This document shows, piece after piece, positions 1-9,283 of a stretch of 64,000 nt of DNA. The notes under the pieces were generated by a model, which made no database searches, had not been told where the DNA came from, and was given only the letters and a program-made list of their open reading frames with translations. The stretch spans positions 186,001 to 250,000 of the forward strand of contig CAXXVR010000008.1 in NCBI GenBank assembly GCA_963675955.2. Reading direction: 5' to 3'. Position 1 is the first letter of the stretch, and every line of letters begins with the position of its first letter. The position numbers and the translations under genes are program-made. Origin of the DNA: Desulfocicer sp963675955. Lineage in GTDB: Bacteria; Desulfobacterota; Desulfobacteria; Desulfobacterales; Desulfobacteraceae.

Positions 1-504
1 ACCAGGGGTGCTGAAAAACTGTACTCTCTTGTATCCCATTATGCAGCCCTCTCCGGCACCGAGCATGTCCTTGATCTTTATTCCGGCACCGGCACCATTC
101 CCATCTGGTTGTCAAAAGATGCAGCCCGGGTCACCGGTATTGAGATTGTGGAAAGCGCTGTGGCCGATGCCGGTAGAAACGCCACCTTGAATGGCATCAC
201 CAACTGCACCTTCCATGTGGGTGATATCAAGACCGTTTTGCCGGAAATTGATAAAAAATGTGATATTATGATCATCGATCCCCCCCGGGTGGGCATGCAT
301 AAGGATGTGGTGGACCAGGTGATCAATATATCACCTGAAAAAATTGTCTATGTTTCCTGTAATCCAGCCACCCTGGCCAGGGATCTTTTTCTGTTAAAAG
401 AACACTACACCGTTGTGGAGGTCCAGCCCGTGGATATGTTTCCCCATACCTTTCACATTGAATCGGTGGCATTGCTTGAATTAAAATCCAAAGGGGCCTC
501 ATGA
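1..504 (+). CDS. 23S rRNA/tRNA (uracil-5-)methyltransferase, C-terminal part (TrmA/RlmD family)
   Basis: The reading frame is open from the first base, so the gene starts outside the window; only about 167 C-terminal residues are present. They form the SAM-dependent methyltransferase half of the TrmA/RlmCD family: a SAM-binding DLYSGTGTI loop, a DPPRVG motif, the SCNPATLARD segment that carries the catalytic cysteine in this family, and the terminal VDMFPHTFHIE signature. The family methylates C5 of uridine in 23S rRNA or tRNA. The N-terminal TRAM and Fe-S part that would separate RlmD from TrmA is missing, so no symbol is given. The stop codon overlaps the next start as ATGA, so the two genes are probably co-translated. 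Confidence 0.93.
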   Translation, partial: TRGAEKLYSLVSHYAALSGTEHVLDLYSGTGTIPIWLSKDAARVTGIEIVESAVADAGRNATLNGITNCTFHVGDIKTVLPEIDKKCDIMIIDPPRVGMHKDVVDQVINISPEKIVYVSCNPATLARDLFLLKEHYTVVEVQPVDMFPHTFHIESVALLELKSKGAS

Positions 505-1175
505 TTCCCTGGAAACAGCTGGATATCACCACCACCCCGGATGGGAAAAATAAAGTTATTTTGCTCCAGCGGGATCAGGAATATTCCATTCGGGTAGATG
601 GTCAGGAGTTGATGAACAGTCGCAGAAGCGCATCGGAAAAGGCCCTGGGAACATTGGCCTGCCACCCTGTTGCCCACCGACCAGGGGCAAAGGTGATTAT
701 CGGAGGCCTTGGCATGGGATTTACCCTTGCATCGGCCCTTGCCCATTTACACCACAATGCAAGCGTTGTTCAGGTGGAACTTTTGCCAGCCATGGTTCAC
801 TGGCATGAAACGTTTATGGGCCATTTGTGCAATCATGCTTTAAAGGATGGGCGGGTTCAGGTGGAAGTACAGGATATCGTCCATTATCTTTACAACGAAA
901 AACAAACCGTTGATGCCATTATCCTGGATGTGGACAATGGTCCCGAGGGATTGACCCAGGAAGGCAACAACCAACTCTACAATGAGGCAGGGCTTAAAAT
1001 GTTAAATCGTCGCCTTATCCCCGGCGGAGTGCTGGCGGTGTGGTCTGCAAGTGAGTGTGACCCCTTCACCCGGAGGCTTCAATCCGCAGGTTTTTCAGTT
1101 AAGGCCCATACTGTTTTTGCCCGCCCCAACAAAAAGGGGGGGCGGCACACCATCTGGATTGCCACATCCCGGTGA
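501..1175 (+). CDS. Spermidine-synthase-like SAM-dependent methyltransferase fold protein
   Basis: A 224-residue Rossmann-fold protein of the spermidine synthase/SpeE-like superfamily. The nucleotide-binding loop is GGLGMGFTL (about residue 69), followed by an acidic residue ending strand 2 (VQVELL) and a DVDNGPEGL segment where true aminopropyltransferases have their catalytic Asp loop. It is shorter than classical SpeE (about 280 residues) and lacks a clear polyamine site, so I do not claim spermidine synthesis. Its ATG overlaps the stop of the upstream RNA methyltransferase by 4 bp, suggesting coupled translation. Its stop lies only 10 bp from the convergent 5'-nucleotidase gene. Confidence 0.8.
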   Translation: MIPWKQLDITTTPDGKNKVILLQRDQEYSIRVDGQELMNSRRSASEKALGTLACHPVAHRPGAKVIIGGLGMGFTLASALAHLHHNASVVQVELLPAMVHWHETFMGHLCNHALKDGRVQVEVQDIVHYLYNEKQTVDAIILDVDNGPEGLTQEGNNQLYNEAGLKMLNRRLIPGGVLAVWSASECDPFTRRLQSAGFSVKAHTVFARPNKKGGRHTIWIATSR

Positions 1176-1185
1176 TTGATTCCAT

Positions 1186-2775
1186 TTAAAGGCGTTTAAT
1201 GCAGTTCTGTGGCTGAAATTCCCGGGTGGTCAAAATTTTTCGCTGTTCAAACAGGGCAATAATCGCCTGATCCATGGTGTACCCGGTATCGACATAGGAG
1301 ACATGGCCGGACAGATCCGGGTAACCGTCACCACCGGTGGCAATGAAGTTGTTCAAGGCAAGTTTATAAAGGGTTTCATCCTCCACCGGGTGTCCATTAA
1401 TTGCAAGCGTCACCAGATGATTGTCTTTTAGGGTGGCACAGATGCCATGAATCTGTGGAAAACAACCTTGGCCCATTGGAAAAGACAATACCTTTTCCAG
1501 ATAGATTTTAAGCGCATTACCGGTTAAGGTCACCTGGCTTATGGTATTGCCAAATGGGTGAATTTTAATAAGATCCCGGAAGGTCACCGGACCTTTTGCC
1601 AGGCTGTCCCGAATGCCGCCACTGTTTTGAATGGCAATGTCACAATGACTTATGGATGCCATGGCCTGGGTTACCAGATTACCAAGGTTGGTTTCCTGGT
1701 TGCGAATCACATCCCGATCGCCTTCAAAATAGCCGTCCACAGTACCCACCGGGTTGTTTAACTGTTTTTGCACCTTTGCAACATAGGGTGCCAGCAGGGC
1801 TGTCATACCGGCATGGGGCGCAATCTTTGCCGGAAGCCCTTGGGCCTGCATCTCATCCAAAGGGATGGGGATCGGAAGGTTTTGTTTCAAATTCACGGGT
1901 ATAAGCTGATAATTTTTCACAACCACGCCGTTTTTCGGGGAATATTCCAGGTCCGTACGGGTAAGATATTTTCCCCATTCCCCCGACTGTACAATAAGCG
2001 TGTCATTGATTCGGCAGGGGGTAATGAGGGCTTTATGGGTATGCCCCCCCACAATCATGTCTATGCCGCTGACCCTGCGGGCAAGACTCACATCCCCGGG
2101 AGCCTCAATGCCATGATTTCCCCTTTCGTAAAATCCCAGATGACTTACAAGTATAATGATGTCACTTTGGGGCTTGAGTGCCTTCAGAAGATTTTCAGCC
2201 ACGGGAACCGGATCTTTAAATACCAGGCCTGTCACATTTTCACGACGGGTCATGATTGGGGTATCTGGAGTGGACAGACCAAAAATTGCCACACGCAAAT
2301 TTCCCACCTGTTTAATAATATATGGCGTAAATGCGGGTTTTTGGTTTTTTTCCCAAAAGATATTGGCGGATAGAAATGGAAAGTCGGCCCAGGCCATCTG
2401 CTGTTTTAAAACGGCAAAGCCCTTGTCAAATTCATGATTACCCACGGCCATGGCCGTATATCCCATAAGATTCATGGCTTTTACGTCGGGTTCTGCTTTC
2501 AAAAAATCCGATTCCGGGGTGCCGGTGTTGATGTCTCCACCGGAAAAGAGCAGCAGATGCCCGCCCATTGATGCCACTTCCCGGCGTATTTTTTCCACCA
2601 GTGTCATCCGGGCTGCCATGCCATATTCGCCGCTGCGGTTTGCCATGAAATGACCATGATGATCATTGGTGGACAAGATGGTGAGTTTTTCAGCACTTAT
2701 AACTGCCGAGGCCGTGGTCAGTAGAACAATCACAGCAATGCTGAGCAGTGAATTTATTTTACGAATAATACTCAT
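1186..2775 (-). CDS. Secreted 5'-nucleotidase / UDP-sugar hydrolase (UshA/NutA-like)
   Basis: A 529-residue protein with an N-terminal signal peptide (hydrophobic residues about 10-27, then SAEK). An N-terminal calcineurin-like metallophosphatase domain has the metal ligands STNDHHGH (D38, H40), GGD, GNHEFD, VSHLG and GGHTHK. A C-terminal 5'-nucleotidase substrate domain has the typical NSGGIRDSLAKGPVT, PFGN and TGGDGYPD motifs. The family hydrolyses extracytoplasmic nucleotides and UDP-sugars to salvage nucleosides and phosphate. Domain order and length fit the family. It is transcribed alone and diverges from hrpB. The exact substrate cannot be told from sequence. Confidence 0.92.
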   Translation of the reverse strand: MSIIRKINSLLSIAVIVLLTTASAVISAEKLTILSTNDHHGHFMANRSGEYGMAARMTLVEKIRREVASMGGHLLLFSGGDINTGTPESDFLKAEPDVKAMNLMGYTAMAVGNHEFDKGFAVLKQQMAWADFPFLSANIFWEKNQKPAFTPYIIKQVGNLRVAIFGLSTPDTPIMTRRENVTGLVFKDPVPVAENLLKALKPQSDIIILVSHLGFYERGNHGIEAPGDVSLARRVSGIDMIVGGHTHKALITPCRINDTLIVQSGEWGKYLTRTDLEYSPKNGVVVKNYQLIPVNLKQNLPIPIPLDEMQAQGLPAKIAPHAGMTALLAPYVAKVQKQLNNPVGTVDGYFEGDRDVIRNQETNLGNLVTQAMASISHCDIAIQNSGGIRDSLAKGPVTFRDLIKIHPFGNTISQVTLTGNALKIYLEKVLSFPMGQGCFPQIHGICATLKDNHLVTLAINGHPVEDETLYKLALNNFIATGGDGYPDLSGHVSYVDTGYTMDQAIIALFEQRKILTTREFQPQNCIKRL

Positions 2776-3100
2776 TTATTAAAAATAATCTCCTGTAACT
2801 TGATGTTCAGATTTTTGTTGGGACAGTGTTTTCATGTGATCTGCCAGTTCACATATTTTTGACATCAATACCGGAATGGTGTGATTGGGCAGGGGGGTGC
2901 ATTTAAAGTCAAGGTTTTGGATGGTGAAATGATGCTCAGCATGTTTTGGTCTCCTTTTTGGATGGTAATGTAACGAAAAATGGATAAAAAAACAAGCGGA
3001 CAAAGGAGTGCCCTGTTGGCGGACCAATGGGCTCAGGTTTTTTGGAATAGGCCTAAATAGAAATTGGCATACCGCTTCAGAATATGGTACCAGTATCTTT
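2776..3100. other. Intergenic region between divergent 5'-nucleotidase gene and hrpB
   Basis: This 325-bp stretch should hold the promoters of both divergent genes. I could not pick a convincing -35/-10 pair, sigma-54 site or hairpin. A minus-strand reading frame runs through it (2779-3177), but it enters hrpB antisense, has no recognisable domain and is judged spurious. Confidence 0.5.
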
Positions 3101-5833
3101 ATGACAAATACCTTTCCCATAGATGAAATATTACCAGAAATTTGCAGCACCCTTGCCCGGAACAGTACCCTGGTCATTCAAGCACCCCCGGGTGCTGGTA
3201 AAACCACCCAGGTCCCCCCGGCACTCTTAAATGCTCCCTGGCTTGGCAGACAAAAAATCTTGATGCTGGAACCCAGAAGGGTAGCTGCCCGGGCTGCAGC
3301 CGGATACATGGCTTCCCGGATGGGGGAAAGTGTGGGCGGGCGTGTGGGGTATCAGATCCGTATGGAGCGTAAAATATCAGCAGATACACGCATTGAGGTG
3401 GTCACCGAGGGGATCTTGACTGCCAGGCTCCAATCTGATCCGTCCATGGAAAATATCGGGGTGGTTATTTTTGATGAATTCCACGAACGCAACCTGAACA
3501 GCGATCTTGGGCTTGCCCTGTGCCTTGAGATACAGGAGGTTTTAAGAGATGATTTAAAACTGGTGATCATGTCCGCCACCTTGGACCTGGAACCGGTGGC
3601 AGCCCTTCTGGATAATGCCCCCATTCTTATTTCCAAGGGAAAATCCTGGCCGGTAACCACCCATTATGTGGATGTTGCACCCTTTGCCGGTCCCAGTGGC
3701 AGATATGTCACCGGACATCTTCGGGAGACAAGGGCTCTGGAAGCTGCCTGCGTATGGGCCATCAAAGAGGCCCTGTCCCGTGAACATGGGGATATTCTGG
3801 TTTTTATTCCGGGTATGCGTGAAATCAAAAATATGGAAAAACGCATCCGTACAGAGCTTTCAGATATCCTTACACCTACCATGGAACTGCTGCCCCTTCA
3901 TGGCAGTCTTCCCCGACGGGATCAGGATAAAGCCATTTTAACGCATCCCCATGGTCATAGGAAAATAGTGCTGGCCACGGCCATTGCCGAAACCTCCATC
4001 ACCATGGAGGGCGTAAATATTGTCATTGATATGGGATTGATGCGTATCTCCCGGTTTTACCCCGGCAGGGGTATGGATCGCCTTGAAACCGTGACGGCAC
4101 CGCTGTCATCGGTGGACCAGCGTCGGGGCAGGGCAGGACGTACCGGCCCCGGTGTCTGTTATCGACTGTGGTCCCGGGAAAGCCATGACCACCGGACACC
4201 ATTTCCGGCACCGGAGATCATCCAGGCCGATCTTGCAGACCTGGTGCTTCAACTGGCCCTGTGGGGGGTGCGGGAACCTTCGGCACTTAAGTGGCTGGAT
4301 TTACCTCCGGACAGTACCTTTAATCAGGCAAGGGATCTTTTAATCCGCCTGGGAGCCCTTGATAAAACCTTCACCATCACCAGTCATGGTAAAAAACTGG
4401 CCCATCTGGGGATACATCCCCGTCTGGGGCATATGGTCTGCCGGGGAAAGGCTATTGGCCATGGGCTTCTGGCCTGTCACATGGCAGCTTTGCTTCAGGA
4501 TCGGGATATTATAAATTTTTCCCGGGGTACCGGTGATGCTGATATCACGCTCCGACTGGAAATACTGTATGCCTGCAAACAGACGCCGGAAAAAAATGGC
4601 ATGCGCATAAACACAAGGGCCGTGGACCAGGTGCGCCGTACAGCCCGGCAACTGGCATTCCGGGCAGGCATCAGAAAAAAAAATTTGTATGATAAGCGTG
4701 TTGACCTTGCAGTGGCAGGTACTCTGCTTTCCTTTGCCTTTCCCGAAAGAATTGCCATGGCCAGGCCCGGGCAAAGGGGGGTCTTTATCATGGCCTCCGG
4801 TGCCGGGGCAAGGGTCAATCCCCGGGATGTCCTGGCAGGACAGCCATTCATTGTTGCGGCACAACTGGATGGTCAGGGAAACAATGCCATGGTTTTTCTG
4901 GGGGCAGCCCATGATGGTATGCAGGTGGAAAAAGATTTTCCTGAAGACATTGTAGAGCAGAAAATCATCACCTGGGACCCAAATACAAAATCCGTCAAGA
5001 CCCGACGGGAAAGACGTTATGGAGCATTGCTGCTCTCCACATCTGTTCTGAAAAAGCCGGATGCTTCCCGTGTGGCCATGGCCATGCTGGAAGGCATCAG
5101 ATCAGAGGGACTTTGTCTGCTTCCCTGGACAAAACCGTTGAAAACCTGGCAGGCCCGTGTGTGTTTTCTTGCAAGTACGGGTAATTATCCGGATCTTCCA
5201 CCGGTAAATGATGCCTTTCTTCTGGATTCACTGGAGTCCTGGCTATTACCCTTTCTGGACGGAATATCATCCGTGTCAGCCCTCAAACACCTTGATCTGA
5301 CTACAATCCTTGAATCACGGTTCACCTGGAGCCAGCGACAATGCATTAAGGACCATGCCCCCACCCACATCACGGTTCCCAGTGGTTCCCGGATTCCGCT
5401 GGTGTATGGAGAAGCCGGTACTTCAACCTCACCCGCCCAGAATGCCATCGTCACCCAGGAGGTACATAAAAATAAAAGTCCGGTTTTTGAAAAACAAAGA
5501 TCTGAAGAACACCTGATACAGGGGAAGATAAACACCATGGATACTCCGGTACTGCCGGTGAGGCTCCAGGAAATGTTTGGATGTACAGACACTCCCACCA
5601 TTGCCGGTGGAACGGTTCCGGTGGTCCTTCACCTGCTTTCCCCTGCGGGGCGGCCCGTACAGATCACCCGGGATCTGAAAAGTTTTTGGAATAACACTTA
5701 TGTGGATGTAAAAAAAGATTTAATGGGGCGCTATCCCCGGCATTACTGGCCGGATAATCCCCTGAATGCCCAGCCCACCCGCCGTGCAAAACCCAAGGCA
5801 CGGGCCGGGAAAAAAGAAAGTGGGCACGCCTGA
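3101..5833 (+). CDS. hrpB: ATP-dependent helicase HrpB (DEAH-box type)
   Basis: A 910-residue superfamily 2 helicase. Visible motifs are Walker A APPGAGKTT (28-36), motif Ia EPRRVAAR, the DEFHERN form of the DEAH box (about 125) that is typical of HrpB, motif III MSATLD, and motif VI QRRGRAGRTGPG. A C-terminal HrpB domain ends in RHYWPDNPL and PTRRAKPK. The family remodels RNA or nucleoprotein; its role in most bacteria is unknown. The frame extends upstream to a GTG at 3008, but the conserved N-terminus (FPIDEILPEICSTLA) begins at the ATG at 3101. It is about 70-90 residues longer than the common form; residues about 770-820 look like a polar insertion before the C-terminal motif. Neither candidate start has a strong ribosome binding site. 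Confidence 0.93.
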   Translation: MTNTFPIDEILPEICSTLARNSTLVIQAPPGAGKTTQVPPALLNAPWLGRQKILMLEPRRVAARAAAGYMASRMGESVGGRVGYQIRMERKISADTRIEVVTEGILTARLQSDPSMENIGVVIFDEFHERNLNSDLGLALCLEIQEVLRDDLKLVIMSATLDLEPVAALLDNAPILISKGKSWPVTTHYVDVAPFAGPSGRYVTGHLRETRALEAACVWAIKEALSREHGDILVFIPGMREIKNMEKRIRTELSDILTPTMELLPLHGSLPRRDQDKAILTHPHGHRKIVLATAIAETSITMEGVNIVIDMGLMRISRFYPGRGMDRLETVTAPLSSVDQRRGRAGRTGPGVCYRLWSRESHDHRTPFPAPEIIQADLADLVLQLALWGVREPSALKWLDLPPDSTFNQARDLLIRLGALDKTFTITSHGKKLAHLGIHPRLGHMVCRGKAIGHGLLACHMAALLQDRDIINFSRGTGDADITLRLEILYACKQTPEKNGMRINTRAVDQVRRTARQLAFRAGIRKKNLYDKRVDLAVAGTLLSFAFPERIAMARPGQRGVFIMASGAGARVNPRDVLAGQPFIVAAQLDGQGNNAMVFLGAAHDGMQVEKDFPEDIVEQKIITWDPNTKSVKTRRERRYGALLLSTSVLKKPDASRVAMAMLEGIRSEGLCLLPWTKPLKTWQARVCFLASTGNYPDLPPVNDAFLLDSLESWLLPFLDGISSVSALKHLDLTTILESRFTWSQRQCIKDHAPTHITVPSGSRIPLVYGEAGTSTSPAQNAIVTQEVHKNKSPVFEKQRSEEHLIQGKINTMDTPVLPVRLQEMFGCTDTPTIAGGTVPVVLHLLSPAGRPVQITRDLKSFWNNTYVDVKKDLMGRYPRHYWPDNPLNAQPTRRAKPKARAGKKESGHA

Positions 5834-5849
5834 AACTTGAGTTCGCCAA

Positions 5850-5918
5850 TTGGGGTGTGGTCACAACATGGGCCATTTTCGGGAGGGGTCAGGCGACCCA
5901 TATTGTGAGCACGCCCAA
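5850..5918. repeat. Dispersed intergenic inverted repeat, copy A
   Basis: Imperfect palindrome between hrpB and the receiver-kinase gene. Left arm 5850-5874 (contains GGTCACAACATGGGCC) pairs with right arm 5892-5918 (contains GACCCATATTGTGAGC). The loop contains GGGGTCAGG. The same core words recur in other gaps of the window (7083-7125, 25124-25262, 47361-47460). The structure could act as a hairpin terminator for hrpB, although it lacks a clear T-run. Confidence 0.65.
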
Positions 5919-5935
5919 AAAAACAGGAAGAAAAG

Positions 5936-7075
5936 ATGACACCGGAAACATCCTGGAAGGTTGTAGTGGTTGATGATGAACCCGATATACTGGAGGTGAT
6001 CTCCATTGTGCTCCAGGATCAGGGATACCAGGTGGCCACGGCCATCAATGGCCTTGAAGGGCTTGATCTGTGCCGTAACATGCGACCAGAAATTGTCATC
6101 ACCGATGTCCGAATGCCAAAAATGGACGGGCTTGATCTTCTGTCCTCCCTCAAAAAAATATTTGATGACATTGAGGTCATTGTTATGACCGCCTTTGGAG
6201 AACTGGAATATGCCATCAAAGCCCTTCACCTGGACGCCTCTGATTTTATCACAAAACCCATTAATGATGAAACCCTGCATCTGGCACTGAACCGGGCCAG
6301 TGAACGTTATGCATCCAGGAAAAAACTCAAGGAATACACCACATTTCTGGAGCAGGCAAACATTACCCAGGCAAAACTGCTTCACCGTGACAAGATGATC
6401 TCCCTTGGCAGACTGTCCGCCGGGGTGGTCCATGAGATAAACAATCCCCTGGCCGGTATTTTAAACTATGCACGACTGATGGACCGCATCCTTAAAAAAG
6501 GACCGCTGGAACCGCAAAATCAGGAAAAATTTACCCGGTATTTGGATCTCATGGAATCAGAATCCCAGCGTATTTCTCAGATTGTTTCAAGCTTGTTAAC
6601 CTTTTCCCGAAAATCGGCACCAAAGACAGCGGCTTTGTCCGTGGCGGATCTCATCTATAAATGTGTATTGCTCAGTCAGCATCGCATGCGCCTTTGCAAC
6701 ATTGAACTGCACCATAATATTGCATCGGATATCCCCACCGTACAGGGAGATGCCAGCCAGTTACAGCAATGCCTGATCAACCTTATTTTCAATGCCATGG
6801 ATGCCATGGACAAGGGGGGCAGAATGGATATCAATGCCGGATATGATGGACCTGAAAAAATAGTTTTCATCCAGGTGAAAGACACCGGCCACGGCATCAC
6901 CCCGGAAAACAGACAGCGCATATTTGAGCCGTTTTTCACCACAAAGGATGAGGGTTATGGTGTGGGATTGGGATTGTCCATTGTCTTTGGCATCATGGAG
7001 GGACATGGCGGAAGGGTGGGGGTGGAATCAATTCCCGGGAAGGGAACCTGCTTCAGCCTTTATCTGCCTGTGTAA
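5936..7075 (+). CDS. Receiver-histidine kinase hybrid (REC-HisKA-HATPase), cytoplasmic
   Basis: A 379-residue soluble protein without membrane segments. An N-terminal receiver (about 8-122) has the acidic pair D13/D14, phosphoacceptor D57 in VITDVRMP, T85 and K107. A short coiled linker leads to a HisKA domain with H166 (SAGVVHEINNPLAG), then an HATPase domain with an N box (NLIFNAMDAMD), a G1 box (VKDTGHGI), an F box (FEPFFTTK) and a G2 box (GVGLGLSIV). Receiver-first kinases usually pass signals within phosphorelays. It lies just upstream of a sigma-54 activator and the Hdr operon, so control of that island is a reasonable inference. The start codon follows AGGAAG; spacing is acceptable. 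Confidence 0.92.
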   Translation: MTPETSWKVVVVDDEPDILEVISIVLQDQGYQVATAINGLEGLDLCRNMRPEIVITDVRMPKMDGLDLLSSLKKIFDDIEVIVMTAFGELEYAIKALHLDASDFITKPINDETLHLALNRASERYASRKKLKEYTTFLEQANITQAKLLHRDKMISLGRLSAGVVHEINNPLAGILNYARLMDRILKKGPLEPQNQEKFTRYLDLMESESQRISQIVSSLLTFSRKSAPKTAALSVADLIYKCVLLSQHRMRLCNIELHHNIASDIPTVQGDASQLQQCLINLIFNAMDAMDKGGRMDINAGYDGPEKIVFIQVKDTGHGITPENRQRIFEPFFTTKDEGYGVGLGLSIVFGIMEGHGGRVGVESIPGKGTCFSLYLPV

Positions 7076-7082
7076 TCACCGA

Positions 7083-7125
7083 CAGCCTGACCCCATCCAA
7101 AGTGACCCATACTGTGACCAAGCCC
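7083..7125. repeat. Dispersed intergenic inverted repeat, copy B (half element)
   Basis: Read on the minus strand this is GGGCTTGGTCACAGTATGGG followed by a GGGGTCAGGCTG block. It matches copy C (25124 onwards) closely in the first part and copy E (47361) in its GGGCTTGGTCACA start. Only one half of the palindrome is present. It lies between the receiver-kinase gene and the sigma-54 activator gene. Confidence 0.55.
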
Positions 7126-7244
7126 TTAATAATCAACCCATGAGTCCCGGACTTTCATTTTTCATGCCACATACACCGATTTGAATCCCTATGTGGCGAC
7201 AAATTGAAAGAACCTGTGACTGACACCTAATCAAGGCAATTTCC

Positions 7245-9020
7245 ATGGATATGAAACTCTATCATCAATGGCTTTCCATTCTGGATCATCTCAACATCGG
7301 TGTATTTCTCGTTGATTCCCATCGCCGCATCAGACAGTTTAACACCAGTGGTAAAATCATCGTCGGGTTGGAAGACGATGAAATAAAGGGGGGGGACTGC
7401 CAGGAAATTTTCTGCGGCATCCCCTGTTTTTCCACCTGTCCGTTCCATGAAAAGGAAACTGCAGATATCCGGGATATGGACATTGAATTTCTGGATGAAG
7501 CACACGACAAGCACAGGGTAACCCGGGTGGGAGCTCCACTGCTGGACGTTGACGGCAACGTAAAGGGGTGCGTGTCCGTGCTCCAGGACCATGCCCCTTA
7601 CTCCGAGCTTGTCAACCGCATCCACTATGAAGAGCAGAGTCTGAAAATTATTCTGGACAGTTTGAACATGGGGATTTTCACCGTAAACCGTAACGGTTTA
7701 ATCACCTTCTTTAATCATACTGCAGAAAAAATATCCGGTTACAACCGTATGAAACTTCTGGGCCGGGAAAGTTGCACCCTGTTTGGCCACCGGGATAAAA
7801 AAGGAAAGGGCATGATTCGCCAGGCCATTAAAAAAGGGGTACCTGTAAGCGGAATCAAAGGCACCCTTATTAATTCCGAAGATGAAAAAATACCGGTGAC
7901 GGTGGACTATATTCCACTTATCAATAATCAGAACAAGGTCATTGGGGGACTGACTGCCATACAGGATATGACCCTGGTGCACCAGCTGGATCAGGTAAAA
8001 CGTCATAAATATGACTTTCATCACATGATCGGAAAGGCTCCGGTGATGCAGAAACTGTTTGATATGGTCAAGGTGGTGGCGGGTACAGAATCCACCATTC
8101 TTATTCAGGGTCCCACGGGCACGGGAAAAGACCTCATGGCCAAAATCATCCATTCCCGAAGCCGTCGGGCTGGAAAACCATTTATTAAAGTCAATTGTGC
8201 CGCCATTCCGGAAAATCTGCTGGAATCTGAGATTTTCGGGTATGTGAAAGGGGCCTTTACCGGTGCCGACCGTGACAAGCCCGGTCGATTCAGCCAGGCC
8301 CACACCGGAACAATATTCCTGGATGAAATCGGGGATCTGCCCCTGTCTCTCCAGGCCAAGCTTTTACGGGTACTGGAGGACAGAGAATTTTATCCCCTGG
8401 GCAGCCGTAAAACCCAGAAGGTGGATATCCGGATACTGTCTGCTACCAATCGTCGCCTGGAACACCTGGTGGCGGAAAAAAAATTCAGGGAAGATCTTTT
8501 CTATCGACTCAATGTGCTCCGCCTGGACCTGCCTCCTCTGTGCCAGCGCCAGGGAGATCTGCCGCTTCTCATTCGTCATATTTTAAGGAAACAATCGGCG
8601 GCCATGGAAAAATTGGTGCCAGATATCTGTGAAACCGCCATGCAGTTCTTGCTGAACTACCGTTATCCCGGCAATGTCCGGGAGCTGGAAAATATTTTAG
8701 AGCATTCCCTTATTATCTGCCAGGATGATATTATCCGTTCGGAGCATCTGCCTGCTTATCTTCTTGAGTCGACCAACGGGTTGACTTTTCAATCTCTTCC
8801 ATTAAAATCTGACCCTTCAAAATCCTCACAACCTTCACAGCCATCGCAGGGAACAATTGCACCGGAAATTTCCTCCCAGCGGGATGCTTTGATAAGAACC
8901 CTAAATAAGTATAACTGGCATAGAGGACTCACGGCCAAAGCCCTTAATATTGATAGAAGTACTCTGTGGCGAAAAATGAAAAAATTTCAGCTTATTGTTT
9001 CATCCGTGAACAGGCCTTGA
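7245..9020 (+). CDS. PAS-containing sigma-54-dependent transcriptional activator (Fis family)
   Basis: A 591-residue enhancer-binding protein. It has two N-terminal PAS domains (about 8-118 and 130-245), a sigma-54 AAA+ domain (about 258-490) and a Fis-type helix-turn-helix (about 555-588, ending DRSTLWRKMKKF). The AAA+ domain shows a Walker A variant GPTGTGKD (289-296), the sigma-54 contact loop GAFTGAD (336-342) and Walker B IFLDEIGD. There is no receiver domain, so sensing is probably through PAS. The first PAS carries a cysteine cluster, C52, C57, C61 and C65, which could bind a metal or Fe-S cluster or act as a redox switch (inference). A sigma-54 promoter and TTGCA palindromes directly downstream are its likely targets. 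Confidence 0.95.
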   Translation: MDMKLYHQWLSILDHLNIGVFLVDSHRRIRQFNTSGKIIVGLEDDEIKGGDCQEIFCGIPCFSTCPFHEKETADIRDMDIEFLDEAHDKHRVTRVGAPLLDVDGNVKGCVSVLQDHAPYSELVNRIHYEEQSLKIILDSLNMGIFTVNRNGLITFFNHTAEKISGYNRMKLLGRESCTLFGHRDKKGKGMIRQAIKKGVPVSGIKGTLINSEDEKIPVTVDYIPLINNQNKVIGGLTAIQDMTLVHQLDQVKRHKYDFHHMIGKAPVMQKLFDMVKVVAGTESTILIQGPTGTGKDLMAKIIHSRSRRAGKPFIKVNCAAIPENLLESEIFGYVKGAFTGADRDKPGRFSQAHTGTIFLDEIGDLPLSLQAKLLRVLEDREFYPLGSRKTQKVDIRILSATNRRLEHLVAEKKFREDLFYRLNVLRLDLPPLCQRQGDLPLLIRHILRKQSAAMEKLVPDICETAMQFLLNYRYPGNVRELENILEHSLIICQDDIIRSEHLPAYLLESTNGLTFQSLPLKSDPSKSSQPSQPSQGTIAPEISSQRDALIRTLNKYNWHRGLTAKALNIDRSTLWRKMKKFQLIVSSVNRP

Positions 9021-9022
9021 TA

Positions 9023-9141
9023 TTGCATTGTTGCAAAACATTGCATGTCTTGGTTATTGCAATATAAAATTAAAATAACATACTGAAATAATAATTAAAT
9101 AAAATTAATCATATTGCTAAAAGTTGCATTGCAAATTGCAA
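9023..9141. promoter_or_regulatory. Cluster of TTGCA/TGCAA palindromes, putative upstream activator sites
   Basis: Within an AT-rich gap there are several related palindromes: TGCAA-N4-TTGCA at 9032-9045, TATTGCAATA at 9055-9064, and TTGCATTGCAA at 9124-9134 followed by another TTGCAA. They lie about 145-260 bp upstream of a -24/-12 promoter, the normal distance for enhancer sites of sigma-54 activators. The adjacent activator gene (stop at 9020) is the obvious candidate binder. Binding is inferred. Confidence 0.55.
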
Positions 9142-9283
9142 GCCTCATTTTATTTTTAAGTTTATTCTACCTTGATATTTCCGATACTGAAATTAAAATA
9201 AAGTAATAAATATTTAAATTTCAGTTATTTATAGATATACCCCTCCACTAATTTCACACCTGAAAAACCACTAAATTTAAAAA

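Noticed and set aside
3008..3100. Extended hrpB start at GTG 3008
   Set aside because: The extra 31 residues are not HrpB-like and the purine-rich sequence lies directly against the GTG; the ATG at 3101 begins the conserved region.
2779..3177. 132-residue frame on the minus strand between the 5'-nucleotidase gene and hrpB
   Set aside because: It runs antisense into the conserved start of hrpB, has no ribosome site and no recognisable domain.
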